A stretch of DNA of 64,000 nt from Amycolatopsis oliviviridis (GTDB lineage Bacteria > Actinomycetota > Actinomycetes > Mycobacteriales > Pseudonocardiaceae): NCBI RefSeq assembly GCF_014654365.1, contig NZ_BNAY01000013.1, positions 62,001 to 126,000 of the forward strand, in the 5' to 3' direction. The stretch's first letter is position 1. Every line of letters starts with the position of its first letter. Below, piece after piece: positions 8,007 to 17,547 of the stretch. Below the pieces are notes generated by a model. That model was not told the DNA's origin, did not search any database, and saw nothing but the letters and a program-made list of their open reading frames with translations. The position numbers and the translations under genes were made by a program.

Positions 8007-9197
8007 GTGGCGAACAAGGTTTACGTCGTCGGCGTGGGCATGACGAAGTTCGAGAAGCCCGGACGTCGCGAGGACTGGGACTACCCGCAGATGGCCAAGG
8101 AGTCCGGGACCAAGGCGCTCGCCGACGCCGGGATCTCCTTCGAGGAGGTGCGGCAGGCCTACGTCGGCTACGTCTACGGCGAGTCGACCTCGGGGCAGCG
8201 CGCGGTCTACGAGCTGGGCATGACCGGGATCCCGGTGGTCAACGTCAACAACAACTGCTCGACCGGGTCGACCGCGTTGTACCTGGCGGCGGAGGCGATC
8301 CGGGGCGGCCGCGCGGACTGCGCGCTCGCGCTCGGCTTCGAGAAGATGCAGCCGGGCTCGCTCGGTTCGACCTACGACGACCGCGAGCAGCCGATGGGCA
8401 GGCACATCCAGGCCCTCGCGGAGATCTCCGAGGTGCTCTTCCCGCCCGCGCCGTGGATGTTCGGCGCGGCAGGCCGCGAGCACATGAAGACCTACGGCAC
8501 GACCGCCGAGCACTTCGCCAAGATCGGCGAGAAGAACCACCGGCACTCGGTGAACAACCCGTACGCGCAGTTCCAGGAAAGCTATTCGCTACAGGACATC
8601 CTCGACTCGCGGATGATCTACGACCCGCTCACCAAGCTCCAGTGTTCGCCGACCTCGGACGGTTCGGGCGCGGCGATCCTCGCCAGCGAGTCCTTTGTGG
8701 ACTCACACGGGCTCGCCGGGCAGGCCGTCGAGATCGTCGGGCAGGCGATGACCACCGACTTCGCCAGCACCTTCGACGGGACCGCGAAGAACATCATCGG
8801 CTACGACATGAACGTCCAGGCCGCGCGCCAGGTGTACGACCAGGCCGGGCTCGGCGCGGAGGACTTCCAGGTCATCGAGCTGCACGACTGCTTCTCCGCC
8901 AACGAACTCCTGCTCTACGAAGCGCTCGGGCTCTGCGCCGAAGGGGAAGCCGGGAAGCTCGTCGACTCCGGGGACACCACCTACGGCGGCAAATGGGTCG
9001 TCAACCCGTCCGGCGGGCTGATCTCCAAGGGACATCCGCTCGGCGCCACCGGCCTCGCGCAGTGCGCCGAGCTCACCTGGCAGCTGCGCGGCACCGCGGA
9101 CAAACGGCAGGTCGACGGCGTCGAAGCCGCGCTGCAGCACAACATCGGACTCGGCGGCGCCGCCGTCGTCACCGCCTACCAGCGCGCCGAGCGCTGA
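8007..9197 (+). CDS. SCP-x-type thiolase / lipid-transfer protein
   Basis: 396 residues of the nondecarboxylating thiolase fold found in actinobacterial lipid-transfer proteins used in beta-oxidation of sterol or branched acyl side chains. Landmarks are NNNCSTGS with the nucleophilic Cys (residue 90), HDCFSANE with a catalytic His, and GHPLGATG. It lacks the C-terminal Cys-His loop exactly as in classical thiolases, as is normal for this subgroup. The GTG start has AAGGAG 9 bases upstream. It is the first gene of a five-gene operon with an SRPBCC protein, a MaoC-like hydratase, an SDR and an acyl-CoA dehydrogenase. Confidence 0.9.
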   Translation: MANKVYVVGVGMTKFEKPGRREDWDYPQMAKESGTKALADAGISFEEVRQAYVGYVYGESTSGQRAVYELGMTGIPVVNVNNNCSTGSTALYLAAEAIRGGRADCALALGFEKMQPGSLGSTYDDREQPMGRHIQALAEISEVLFPPAPWMFGAAGREHMKTYGTTAEHFAKIGEKNHRHSVNNPYAQFQESYSLQDILDSRMIYDPLTKLQCSPTSDGSGAAILASESFVDSHGLAGQAVEIVGQAMTTDFASTFDGTAKNIIGYDMNVQAARQVYDQAGLGAEDFQVIELHDCFSANELLLYEALGLCAEGEAGKLVDSGDTTYGGKWVVNPSGGLISKGHPLGATGLAQCAELTWQLRGTADKRQVDGVEAALQHNIGLGGAAVVTAYQRAER

Positions 9198-9217
9198 TCT
9201 CACCGAAAGGACGAACC

Positions 9218-9649
9218 ATGGGCAAGATCAGTGCCTCCGTCGAACTCCCCGCGGCTCCCGGCAAGGTCTGGGCGGAGTTCTCCAACCCCAACAACTTCGA
9301 GAAATGGCTGACCATCCACACCAAGTGGAAGGGCGACGTCCCGGCCGAATTCTCCAAGGGCGCGCAGGCTTCCGAGGTCGTCACGATGCTCGGGATGCCG
9401 AACACGATCACCTGGACCGTCGACGAGTTCGAGGCGCCGTCGAAGCTGGCGATCTCCGGGACCGGGATGGCCGGGGTGAAGGTCAAGTTCGAGCTTTCGG
9501 TGGAGGCGTCCGGGGACGGTTCGCTCGCCAGCATCGAGGCGGAGTTCGCCGGTCAGATGATCGTCGGCGCGCTCGGCAAGGCCGTCGAGAAGGACGGCAA
9601 GAAGAACCTCGACGCGTCGCTGGAGAACTTCAAGGCGCTGGTCGCGTGA
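9218..9649 (+). CDS. SRPBCC (START/Bet v1-like) small-molecule-binding protein
   Basis: 143 residues of the SRPBCC fold: beta strand with VELPAAPGKVWAEFSNPNNF, a central sheet and a long C-terminal helix ending LENFKALVA. Such proteins bind a hydrophobic ligand in a deep pocket. In this operon it could hold or deliver an acyl or sterol intermediate to the thiolase. The ATG is preceded by GAAAGGACG. It overlaps the next gene by four bases (GTGA). No catalytic residues can be assigned. Confidence 0.82.
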   Translation: MGKISASVELPAAPGKVWAEFSNPNNFEKWLTIHTKWKGDVPAEFSKGAQASEVVTMLGMPNTITWTVDEFEAPSKLAISGTGMAGVKVKFELSVEASGDGSLASIEAEFAGQMIVGALGKAVEKDGKKNLDASLENFKALVA

Positions 9650-10491
9650 CCGACGAGCGGTTCGATCCCGGCGGGCTCGGCAAGTGGACCGACGAGTCCC
9701 GGTTCGAGGTGACCCGCGAGCGGCTGATCGAGTACGCGAAGGCCACCAACGACCCGATCCCGGCGCATCTCGCCGGGGACGTCGCGAGCCCGGTGTTCGC
9801 GATCGTGCCGGTGTTCGAGTCGCTGATGGAACCCGCGCTCGAGGTCGTCCCGGTCGGGCTGTTCGGCCGGATCGTGCACGGGGAACAGGAATTCCGGTTC
9901 CACCGGCCCATCCGGCCCGGCGACAAGCTCGTGTCGCGAGCGCGGATGACCGGCTACGAGGGCCTGTCGAACGGCACGCGCGGCACCATTCACCTCGAAT
10001 GCCGGGCCGAGGACGGCGACCTGGTCAACGAGCAGTACGTGACCTTGTTCGTGCGCGGCTTCGACACCGGCGAGACGCGCGGTGAGCTCGGGCCGGAGCA
10101 CAAGTTCGACGACGCGCTGCGCTCGCGGGCGCCGGTCGCGAAGGTGAACCAGCACGTCGACGACGACCAGACGTACCGCTACGCGCCCGCCGCCGGCGAT
10201 CCGATGCCGATCCATCTCGACGAAGAGGTCGCGAAGGATTCGGGACTGCCGGGGATCATCGCGCACGGCCTGTGCACCATGGCGTTCACGTCGTGGGCCC
10301 TGCTGACCGAGGTCGCCGGGTCCGAGGTGGACCGGCTGAAGCGGTTCGCCGTCCGGTTCGCCAAGCCGGTGCTGCCCGGTCAGGACCTGACCACGCACAT
10401 CTGGCGCGCGGGCGCCGGGAGCTACGCGTTCGAAACCACCGTCGGCGAAACCGTCGTGATCAAGGACGGTCTCGCGGAATTCGCGGAGTAG
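9646..10491 (+). CDS. Two-domain MaoC-like enoyl-CoA hydratase
   Basis: 281 residues with two hot-dog domains. The N-terminal half (1-140) is the FAS1-dehydratase-like, structural half. The C-terminal half carries the hydratase-2 motif (GDPMPIHLDEEVAKDSG then IIAHGLCTM), with the Asp and His expected for water addition to enoyl-CoA. The GTG start overlaps the previous stop. In the operon it supplies the hydration step between acyl-CoA dehydrogenase and hydroxyacyl-CoA dehydrogenase. Confidence 0.88.
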   Translation: MTDERFDPGGLGKWTDESRFEVTRERLIEYAKATNDPIPAHLAGDVASPVFAIVPVFESLMEPALEVVPVGLFGRIVHGEQEFRFHRPIRPGDKLVSRARMTGYEGLSNGTRGTIHLECRAEDGDLVNEQYVTLFVRGFDTGETRGELGPEHKFDDALRSRAPVAKVNQHVDDDQTYRYAPAAGDPMPIHLDEEVAKDSGLPGIIAHGLCTMAFTSWALLTEVAGSEVDRLKRFAVRFAKPVLPGQDLTTHIWRAGAGSYAFETTVGETVVIKDGLAEFAE

Positions 10492-10501
10492 GAGCAAAGC
10501 C

Positions 10502-11371
10502 ATGGGAGCACTCGACGGGCGCGTCGCCGTCATCACCGGCGCCGGACGCGGGATCGGCCGCGAGCACGCGCTGCTGTTCGCGCGGGAGGGCGCGAGCGTC
10601 GTGGTCAACGACCTCGGCGGCGCGAACGACGGAAGCGGGGCCGACACCGGCCCGGCACAGGAAGTCGTCGACGAGATCCGCGCGGCGGGCGGGACGGCCG
10701 TGGCCAACACGGCCAACGTCGCGGACTGGGCGGGCGCCGAGGAACTTGTCGCGCAGGCGGTGGGCGAGTTCGGCAGGCTCGACGTCGTCGTGAACAACGC
10801 CGGCATCCTGCGCGACGCCTTCCTCGCCGGACTTGAGGAATCCCAGTGGGATTCCGTCATCGCGGTGCACCTCAAGGGGCACGCGGCGGTGCTGCGGCAC
10901 GCGGCCGCGTACTGGAAGACGGCGAGCAAGGCCGGTGAACCGGTGGCGGGTTCGGTGATCAACACCGCGTCGGCGTCCGGGACCACGCTGCCGAACGCGG
11001 GGCAGGCGAACTACGGTGCGGCGAAAGCGGGGATCGCCGCGCTGACCCTGGTCGCCGCCGAGGAGCTGGAGCGTTACGGCGTGCGGGTCAACGCGATCGC
11101 GCCGATCGCGCGCACGAGGCTCACGCTGGCGACGCCGGGCATGGGCGCGATCTTCGCGCAGGAGGTCGAGGAAGGGGAGTTCGACGCGTTCTCCCCGGCC
11201 AACATCTCACCGCTGGTGGCGTACCTCGCGACCGAGAAGTGCCCGCTCACCGGCAAGGTGTTCGCGGTGCAGGGCGGTGCGATCTCCGAACTCGCGGGCT
11301 GGCACGACGTCAAGGTGATCGAAACCGAGGAAGCCTGGGAGATCGACGACATCGCGGCGAGGCTGCCGTGA
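10502..11371 (+). CDS. SDR-family 3-hydroxyacyl-CoA dehydrogenase-like protein
   Basis: 289 residues, classical short-chain dehydrogenase. TGAGRGIG (13-20) binds NAD(P), NNAG is present, and the catalytic Tyr-Lys pair is in YGAAK. Closest in style to the SDR half of peroxisomal multifunctional enzyme type 2 (EHALLFAREGASVVVNDLGG), which oxidises 3-hydroxyacyl-CoA. AGGAGC lies before the ATG. The 3' end overlaps the acyl-CoA dehydrogenase start by four bases. Confidence 0.9.
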   Translation: MGALDGRVAVITGAGRGIGREHALLFAREGASVVVNDLGGANDGSGADTGPAQEVVDEIRAAGGTAVANTANVADWAGAEELVAQAVGEFGRLDVVVNNAGILRDAFLAGLEESQWDSVIAVHLKGHAAVLRHAAAYWKTASKAGEPVAGSVINTASASGTTLPNAGQANYGAAKAGIAALTLVAAEELERYGVRVNAIAPIARTRLTLATPGMGAIFAQEVEEGEFDAFSPANISPLVAYLATEKCPLTGKVFAVQGGAISELAGWHDVKVIETEEAWEIDDIAARLP

Positions 11372-12594
11372 TCGAGTGGTCCGAGACCGAACTGCTGATC
11401 CGGGACGCCATCCGCGAGTTCGTCGACAAGGAGATCCGGCCGCAGCTGGACGCGCTGGAAAGCGGGACGCTGCCGCCGTACGACCTCATCCGCAAGATGT
11501 TCGCCTCCTTCGGCATCGACGCGCTCGCGCGGGACTCGGTGACGAAACTGCTGTCCAAGGAGCGCGGCTCCGGTGGTGGCGGAGGCGGTCTGGCTTTCGG
11601 TGGGCAGGAGGCGATGGCGCTCATCGCGGTGAGCGAGCTGGCCGGGGTCAGCCTCGGCATCGTCGCCTCGCTCGGGGTGAGCATCGGGCTGACCGCGCAG
11701 ACGATCCTGAGCAAGGGCACGCAGGCGCAGAAGGAACGCTGGCTGCCCGGGCTGGCGACGTTCGAGAAGGTCGGCGCGTGGGCGATCACCGAACCCGACT
11801 CCGGCTCGGACGCTTTCGGCGGGATGAAGACGTCGGTGCGGCGCGACGGGGACGAGTACGTCCTCAATGGACAGAAGACGTTCATCACCAACGGGCCTTA
11901 CGCCGACACGATCGTCGTCTACGCGAAGCTCGACGAAGGCGACGGCGCCGCCGTCCGTGACCGCAAGGTGCTGACGTTCGTGCTGGACAAGGGCATGCCG
12001 GGGCTCACCCAGGGCAAACCCTTCAAGAAGATGGGCATGATGTCCTCGCCGACCGGCGAGCTGTTCTTCAGCGACGTCCGGCTCGGGCGGGACAGGCTGC
12101 TCGGCGAATCCGAGACCGGCCGCGACGGCGACAGCAAGGCCGAGGTGAAGTCCGGGTTCGCCGTCGAGCGGATCGGTGTCGCGGCGCTGGCGCTCGGGAT
12201 CATCAACGAGTGTCACCGGCTGTGCGTGGACTACGCGAAGAACCGGAAGCTGTGGGGCCAGGAGATCGGGCGGTTCCAGCTGATCCAGCTCAAGCTGGCG
12301 AAGATGGAGGTCGCGCGGATCAACGTGCAGAATCTGGTGTTCCAGCTGATCGAGACGCTGCGCGCGGGCAAGATGCCGACGCTGGCCGAGGCTTCGGCGA
12401 TGAAGCTGTACTCGTCGGAAGCGGCGACCGAGGTCGCGATGGAGGCCGTGCAGCTGTTCGGCGGGAACGGGTACATGGCGGAGTACCGGGTGGAGCAGCT
12501 GGCGCGGGACGCGAAGTCGCTGATGATCTACGCGGGAAGCAACGAGATCCAGGTGACGCACATCGCGAAGGGCCTGCTGGAGCGTCGCGTTTAG
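11368..12594 (+). CDS. Acyl-CoA dehydrogenase
   Basis: 408 residues with the three-domain acyl-CoA dehydrogenase fold. Signatures are the FAD-binding segment AITEPDSGSDAFG and the C-terminal segment QLFGGNGYMAEYRVEQLARDAK followed by YAGSNEIQ. It would introduce the 2,3-double bond in an acyl-CoA and pass electrons to ETF. A glycine-rich loop (SGGGGGGLAFG, near residues 69-79) is unusual but fits a surface turn. The GTG start overlaps the SDR gene. The stop codon TAG lies inside a C-family repeat, so the last residues (RRV) come partly from repeat sequence. Confidence 0.9.
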   Translation: MIEWSETELLIRDAIREFVDKEIRPQLDALESGTLPPYDLIRKMFASFGIDALARDSVTKLLSKERGSGGGGGGLAFGGQEAMALIAVSELAGVSLGIVASLGVSIGLTAQTILSKGTQAQKERWLPGLATFEKVGAWAITEPDSGSDAFGGMKTSVRRDGDEYVLNGQKTFITNGPYADTIVVYAKLDEGDGAAVRDRKVLTFVLDKGMPGLTQGKPFKKMGMMSSPTGELFFSDVRLGRDRLLGESETGRDGDSKAEVKSGFAVERIGVAALALGIINECHRLCVDYAKNRKLWGQEIGRFQLIQLKLAKMEVARINVQNLVFQLIETLRAGKMPTLAEASAMKLYSSEAATEVAMEAVQLFGGNGYMAEYRVEQLARDAKSLMIYAGSNEIQVTHIAKGLLERRV

Positions 12595-12644
12595 TCCTCT
12601 GAATGCGGTGGGCGCGGGGGCCGGGAGAGCAAGGGACCTTTGCT
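12587..12644. repeat. C-family and B-family repeats after acyl-CoA dehydrogenase
   Basis: A C unit (12587-12609) contains the TAG stop of the acyl-CoA dehydrogenase. A B unit (AGCAAGGGACCTTTGCT, 12628-12644) follows 18 bases later. Confidence 0.75.
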
Positions 12645-12671
12645 ATCGCGCGTGTCATGGCTGTCGCGCGT

Positions 12672-12724
12672 GCAATGAAGGGGCCTTTCATAGCAAAATT
12701 TGCTATGAAAGGCCCCTTCATTGC
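12672..12724. terminator. Perfect 26-bp-arm hairpin between convergent operons
   Basis: Perfect inverted repeat centred at 12698, arms beginning GCAATGAAGGGGCC and one unpaired central base. It sits between the lipid operon and parC, which converge, so it probably terminates both. A relative with different core sequence lies at 51080-51138. Confidence 0.75.
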
Positions 12725-12750
12725 GCTTGAGCCAGGTGTCGGCGGCGGGG

Positions 12751-15237
12751 TCAGTCGCGTTCGATCAGGTGGCCGACCACCTCGGGGCCCGGGTGGGCGT
12801 GGCCGGAGCCGTCGCGTCGCAGGTCGACCTCCGGCAGTTCCACCGGGTCGCCGTTGCGGCCCGCACCGGCCGGCCTCGGCCCGATCCAGCCGACGACCAG
12901 CCGCGTCTCGCCCTTGAGGAACCGCTGCGCCCGGACACCGCCGGTCGCGCGGCCCTTCGCCGGGTACTCGCTGAACGGCGTCACCTTCACGCTCGCGCCG
13001 GTCGCGGTGACGACCATCGGTTCGCCGTGTTCGGCGTCGTCGGTCCGGATCGCGCCGAAGAAGACCACTTCCGCCTCGCCGCGCACGACGATCCCGGCCA
13101 TGCCGCCGCCCTTGAGGCCCTGCGGCCGCACCAGCGACGCGGCGTAGCGCAGCAGTGACGCTTCGGACGACAGGAACGCCAGCGTCTCGTTGCCGTCGGT
13201 GAGCCAGGTGGCGCCGACGACCTCGTCGCCGTCCTTCAGGCTGATCACGTCGAACTCGTCCGAGCGGACCGGCCATTCCGGCGCGCACACCTTCACGACA
13301 CCGTGTTTCGTGCCGAGCGCGAGACCCGGGGAGCCGGCGGCCTGCTCACCGAGCGGGGCCAGGCCGATGACGCGCTCGCCCTTCTCCAGCGGCACCAGTT
13401 CCTTCGCGGCCATCCCGCCGCGCAGCGACACGGTGCCCGCCTGCTCGGGCAGCACCGGCAGCGGCAGCACGTCGGTCTTGAACGCCCGGCCGCGGTTGGT
13501 CACCAGCAGCACCTGACCGCGCGCGGTCGAATGCACGACGGCGGACACCGAGTCGTGTTTGACGCGGCCGTTGCGGCGCCGCACTTCCGAGGCCTCCTCC
13601 GACTCCGCCGCGGTCCGCGCGACCAGCCCGGTGGCGGAAAGGATCACCTGGCACGGGTCGTCGGCGACCTCCAGCGGACCCGACGGCTTCGACGCGGCGA
13701 GGACCTCCTTGAGATCGCCGTCGATCAGCGCGGTGCGGCGTTCGGCGGGGTGGTCCTTGGCGACCTTGGCCAGCTCGGCCGAGACGACCTTCTTCAGTAC
13801 GGACTCGTCGTCGAGGATCTTCGACAGCTCGGCGATCTCCTCGCGCAGCTTGTCCTGCTCGGCCTCGAGTTCGATCCGGTCGTACCGCGTGAGCCGCCGC
13901 AGCGGGGTGTCCAGGATGTACGTCGCCTGGATCTCCGAGAGCTTGAACCGCTTCATCAGGCCGTCCTTCGCGGCCGCGGCGTTGTCGCTCTCGCGGATCA
14001 GCTTGATCACCTTGTCGATGTTGAGCAGGGCGATCAGCAGACCGTCGACCAGGTGCAGGCGCTCTTCGCGCTTGCGGCGCCGGTAACGCGTGCGGCGGGT
14101 GACGACCTCGTAGCGGTGGCTGAGGAAGACCTCCAGCAGCGCCTTGAGCCCCAGCGTCTGCGGCTGCCCGTCCACCAGCACCAGGTTGTTGATGCCGAAG
14201 GACTGCTCCAGCGGCGTCAGCCGGTACAGATCCGCCAGCAGCGCCTGCGGGTTCACGCCGACCTTGCATTCGATGACCAGCCGCGTGCCGTTCTCGCGGT
14301 CGGTGAGGTCCTTGACGTCCGCGATGCCGGTGAGCCGCTTCGACTTGTTGACCTCGTCGGTGATCTTCTCGATCACCTTTTCCGGGCCGACGCCGTACGG
14401 CAGTTCGGTGATGGTGATCGCCTGGCGGCCGCGGCTGCCCTCCAGCGGTCCGGTCTCGGCGCTGGCGCGCATGCGCACCACACCGCGACCGGTCTCGTAC
14501 GCGCGGCGGACCTCGTCCAGCCCCAGCAGCGAACCACCGGTCGGCAGGTCGGGGCCCGGGACGTACTCCATCAGCTTGTCGAGCGTGGCGTTCGGGTGGT
14601 TGATCAGCCACCGCGCCGCGTTGATGACCTCGCTGATGTTGTGCGGGATCATGTTGGTCGCCATCCCGACCGCGATCCCGGAAGTGCCGTTGACCAGCAG
14701 GTTCGGGAACGCCGCGGGCAGCACCGACGGCTCTTCGAGCGAACCGTCGTAGTTCGGCCGGAAGTCGACGGTGTCCTCACCGAGTTCGCCGACCAGCAGC
14801 ATCGCTTCGGGGGAGAGCCGCGCCTCGGTGTACCGCGAGGCGGCCGGGCCGTCGTCGGGGGAGCCGAAGTTGCCGTGCCCGTCGATCAGCGGGACGTTGA
14901 GCGAGAAGTCCTGCGCGAGCCGGACCATGGCGTCGTAGATCGCCGTCTCGCCGTGCGGGTGGTACTTGCCCATCACGTCGCCGGTCACCCGCGCCGACTT
15001 CACGTACGCGTGCGTCGGCCGGTAGCCGTTCTCGTTCATCGAGTGCATGATCCGGCGGTGCACCGGCTTCAGCCCGTCCCGCGCGTCCGGGAGCGCCCGC
15101 GAGTGGATGACCGAGTAGGCGTACTCCAGGTACGAATCCTCGATCTCCGTCTTCAGCGAGTTGTCGAAGACGTTCGCGCCGGGCTGATCGAACGCTGACG
15201 GGTCGACCTTGGTGGTGGTGCCCTTACGGCGTGCCAT
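12751..15237 (-). CDS. parC: DNA topoisomerase IV subunit A
   Basis: 828 residues. The N-terminal breakage-reunion domain contains the quinolone-determining segment with HPHGETAIYDAM and the active-site Tyr in AASRYTE. The C-terminal half (about 500-828) is a six-bladed propeller. I see no GyrA box (QRRGGKG), which agrees with ParC rather than GyrA. With ParE it cuts and passes DNA to unlink daughter chromosomes. It starts 29 bases after parE ends, so the two form an operon. The ATG is preceded by AAGGAGC. Confidence 0.92.
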   Translation of the reverse strand: MARRKGTTTKVDPSAFDQPGANVFDNSLKTEIEDSYLEYAYSVIHSRALPDARDGLKPVHRRIMHSMNENGYRPTHAYVKSARVTGDVMGKYHPHGETAIYDAMVRLAQDFSLNVPLIDGHGNFGSPDDGPAASRYTEARLSPEAMLLVGELGEDTVDFRPNYDGSLEEPSVLPAAFPNLLVNGTSGIAVGMATNMIPHNISEVINAARWLINHPNATLDKLMEYVPGPDLPTGGSLLGLDEVRRAYETGRGVVRMRASAETGPLEGSRGRQAITITELPYGVGPEKVIEKITDEVNKSKRLTGIADVKDLTDRENGTRLVIECKVGVNPQALLADLYRLTPLEQSFGINNLVLVDGQPQTLGLKALLEVFLSHRYEVVTRRTRYRRRKREERLHLVDGLLIALLNIDKVIKLIRESDNAAAAKDGLMKRFKLSEIQATYILDTPLRRLTRYDRIELEAEQDKLREEIAELSKILDDESVLKKVVSAELAKVAKDHPAERRTALIDGDLKEVLAASKPSGPLEVADDPCQVILSATGLVARTAAESEEASEVRRRNGRVKHDSVSAVVHSTARGQVLLVTNRGRAFKTDVLPLPVLPEQAGTVSLRGGMAAKELVPLEKGERVIGLAPLGEQAAGSPGLALGTKHGVVKVCAPEWPVRSDEFDVISLKDGDEVVGATWLTDGNETLAFLSSEASLLRYAASLVRPQGLKGGGMAGIVVRGEAEVVFFGAIRTDDAEHGEPMVVTATGASVKVTPFSEYPAKGRATGGVRAQRFLKGETRLVVGWIGPRPAGAGRNGDPVELPEVDLRRDGSGHAHPGPEVVGHLIERD

Positions 15238-15266
15238 TGCTCAAAGCTCCTTGAATAGCAACGAAA

Positions 15267-17318
15267 TCAGGCGTCGATGGCTTCACGGTCGACCCGGTCG
15301 GAGGATTCGACCAGCCAGTTGCGGCGTGGTTCGACCTTCTCACCCATCAACAGTTCGAGCGCGTTCTCCGCGGCTTCGACGTCATCGAGAGTGATGCGGC
15401 GTACCGAGCGGGTGGCCGGGTTCATGGTGGTGTCCCACAGTTCGTCGGCGTCCATCTCGCCGAGGCCCTTGAACCGGGGCACCGGCGTGACGATCTGCTT
15501 GCCCGCCCGCTCCAGCTCCGCGTACTTGGTCTCCATCTCCTTCTGGGTGAAGGTGAAGTGGGTTTCCGGGTTGCGGCCCTTGGTGACCAGTTTGTGCAGC
15601 GGCGGCATCGCGGCGTACAGCCTGCCGTCCTCGATCGCCGGCCGCATGTACTTGGCGAACAGGGTGATCAGCAGCGTCCGGATGTGCGAACCGTCGACGT
15701 CCGCGTCGGCCATCAGGATCACCCGGCCGTACCGCATGGTCGACAGATCGAACGTGCGCCCGCTGCCCGCGCCGAGCACCTGCACGATCGAGGCGATCTC
15801 GGCGTTCTTCAGGGTGTCGCCGAGCGACGCCTTCTGGACGTTGAGGATCTTGCCGCGCAAGGGAAGCAGCGCCTGGTACTCCGACACGCGCGCCATCCGC
15901 GCCGAACCGAGCGCGCTGTCACCCTCGACGAGGAACAGCTCGCTGCGGGAGACACCGGTGGTGCGGCAGTCGACCAGCTTCGGCGGCATGGCCGCGCCTT
16001 CGAGCGCGGTCTTGCGCCGGGCGGCGTCCTTCTGCTGCTTCTGGGTGAGCCGGACGCGTGCCGCGTCGACCACCTTCTGCAGCACGATCTTCGCCTCGGA
16101 CTTGGTCTTGCGTTCCTCGGTCCAGGACCGGATGTGCTTGTCGACGATGCCCTGGATGACGCGGGTGATGCCGGCGGTGGACAGCTCGTCCTTGGTCTGC
16201 GAGGTGAACTGCGGCTCCGGCAGCCGGACGTGGACGACCGCCGTCATGCCTTCGAGCACGTCCTCGACGGTCGGCATGTCCTCCTTGGGCTTGAGCAGCC
16301 CGCGGGTTTTGGAAATGGCGTCCTGCAAGGCTTTCAGCACCGCGCGGTCGAAACCGCGGCGGTGCGTGCCGCCGTGCACGTTGCGGATGGTGTTGGTGAA
16401 GCACTCCACCGTGCGCTCGTAGCCGGTGCCCCAGCGGAGCGCGACCTCGATCTCCGCGTGACGCTCCACATTGGACTGCATGACCCCGCTGGCGTCGGCG
16501 GCGTTCTCCTTGTACGTGCCCTGGCCGTTGATGATCAGCGTGCCGCAGACGGGTTTTTCACTGTCCGGGGCGAGGAAGTCGACCATGTCGGCGAGGCCGT
16601 TGGGGAAGTGGAAGGTCTCTTCGCTGATCGAGTCGTCGACCGCGGTGCGCAGCACGTACGTGACGCCGGGGACCAGGAACGCGGTGTTGCGCATCTTCGC
16701 GCGGACACCCTCGACGTCGAGCGCGGCGCCGCTCTCGAAGTAGCGCGAGTCGTACCAGTACCGGATCGACGTGCCGGAGCGCTCGCCGCGCTTCATCTTC
16801 CCGGTGACGTTCAGCCCGGACCGGCGGGTGAACTTGGCCTTCGGGCCGGGTCCGTCGAAGGCGCCGGGCACGCCGTGCGCGAACGACATCTGGTGGACCT
16901 TGCCGCTTTGCTTCACCGTGACGTCGAAGCGGTGCGACAGCGCGTTCACCGCCGAAGCGCCGACGCCGTGCAGACCACCGGAGGTCTTGTAGCCGGATCC
17001 GCCGAACTTGCCGCCGGCGTGCAGCCTGGTCAGCACCAGCTCGACACCGGACAAACCGGATTTGGCGTGCGTGCCGGTGGGGATGCCGCGGCCGTCGTCG
17101 TCCACCTGGACACTGCCGTCGGCGTGCAGGGTGACCACGATCTTCGTGGCGTGACCCGCCACACCTTCATCGGTCGAGTTGTCCACGACCTCGGAGAACA
17201 GGTGGTTGATGCCGCGGCTGTCGGTGGAGCCGATGTACATCCCGGGGCGCTTGCGGACCGCTTCCAGACCCTCGAGATGCGTCAGGTCGTCGGCCCCGTA
17301 CAGGGTCTCAGCAGTCAC
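15267..17318 (-). CDS. parE: DNA topoisomerase IV subunit B
   Basis: 683 residues: GHKL ATPase domain with EVVDNSTDEG, DDGRGIP and GGLHGVGASAVN, a transducer domain, and a TOPRIM domain with EGDSALGSA and DADVDGSHIRTLL. The C-terminus has the standard PRFKGLGEMDADELW segment. GTG 17318 is chosen because CAGGAGAAG lies directly before it on the reverse strand and the protein then begins with a typical short leader before LEGLEAVRKRPGMYIG. The frame stays open further upstream, but that stretch does not look like ParE. First gene of parE-parC. Confidence 0.92.
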   Translation of the reverse strand: MTAETLYGADDLTHLEGLEAVRKRPGMYIGSTDSRGINHLFSEVVDNSTDEGVAGHATKIVVTLHADGSVQVDDDGRGIPTGTHAKSGLSGVELVLTRLHAGGKFGGSGYKTSGGLHGVGASAVNALSHRFDVTVKQSGKVHQMSFAHGVPGAFDGPGPKAKFTRRSGLNVTGKMKRGERSGTSIRYWYDSRYFESGAALDVEGVRAKMRNTAFLVPGVTYVLRTAVDDSISEETFHFPNGLADMVDFLAPDSEKPVCGTLIINGQGTYKENAADASGVMQSNVERHAEIEVALRWGTGYERTVECFTNTIRNVHGGTHRRGFDRAVLKALQDAISKTRGLLKPKEDMPTVEDVLEGMTAVVHVRLPEPQFTSQTKDELSTAGITRVIQGIVDKHIRSWTEERKTKSEAKIVLQKVVDAARVRLTQKQQKDAARRKTALEGAAMPPKLVDCRTTGVSRSELFLVEGDSALGSARMARVSEYQALLPLRGKILNVQKASLGDTLKNAEIASIVQVLGAGSGRTFDLSTMRYGRVILMADADVDGSHIRTLLITLFAKYMRPAIEDGRLYAAMPPLHKLVTKGRNPETHFTFTQKEMETKYAELERAGKQIVTPVPRFKGLGEMDADELWDTTMNPATRSVRRITLDDVEAAENALELLMGEKVEPRRNWLVESSDRVDREAIDA

Positions 17319-17547
17319 TGGGTACTTCTCCTGGAGTCGTGGCTCGCGAACTAGCTCGTGGAGGTGGCGTTCAACGCGACACCGTACTGGAGGATATCCG
17401 TCCCCTCCGACAGCTTCCTCTTCCCGAGCCTCACGGTGTGGCGGAACACCCGTCCCGATGGCCGGGTCACGGCTGGGGAAAGCGGCTTCCTCGCCGCTTG
17501 GATGAGGCGTTATCGTTTCCCGTGTCACAGGGTGACGGGGGGAAGAA

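Noticed and set aside
13303..15198. Long open frame on the + strand opposite parC
   Set aside because: It is the antisense shadow of a high-GC gene; the translation is Arg/Leu/Val-rich without motifs, while parC is unmistakable.
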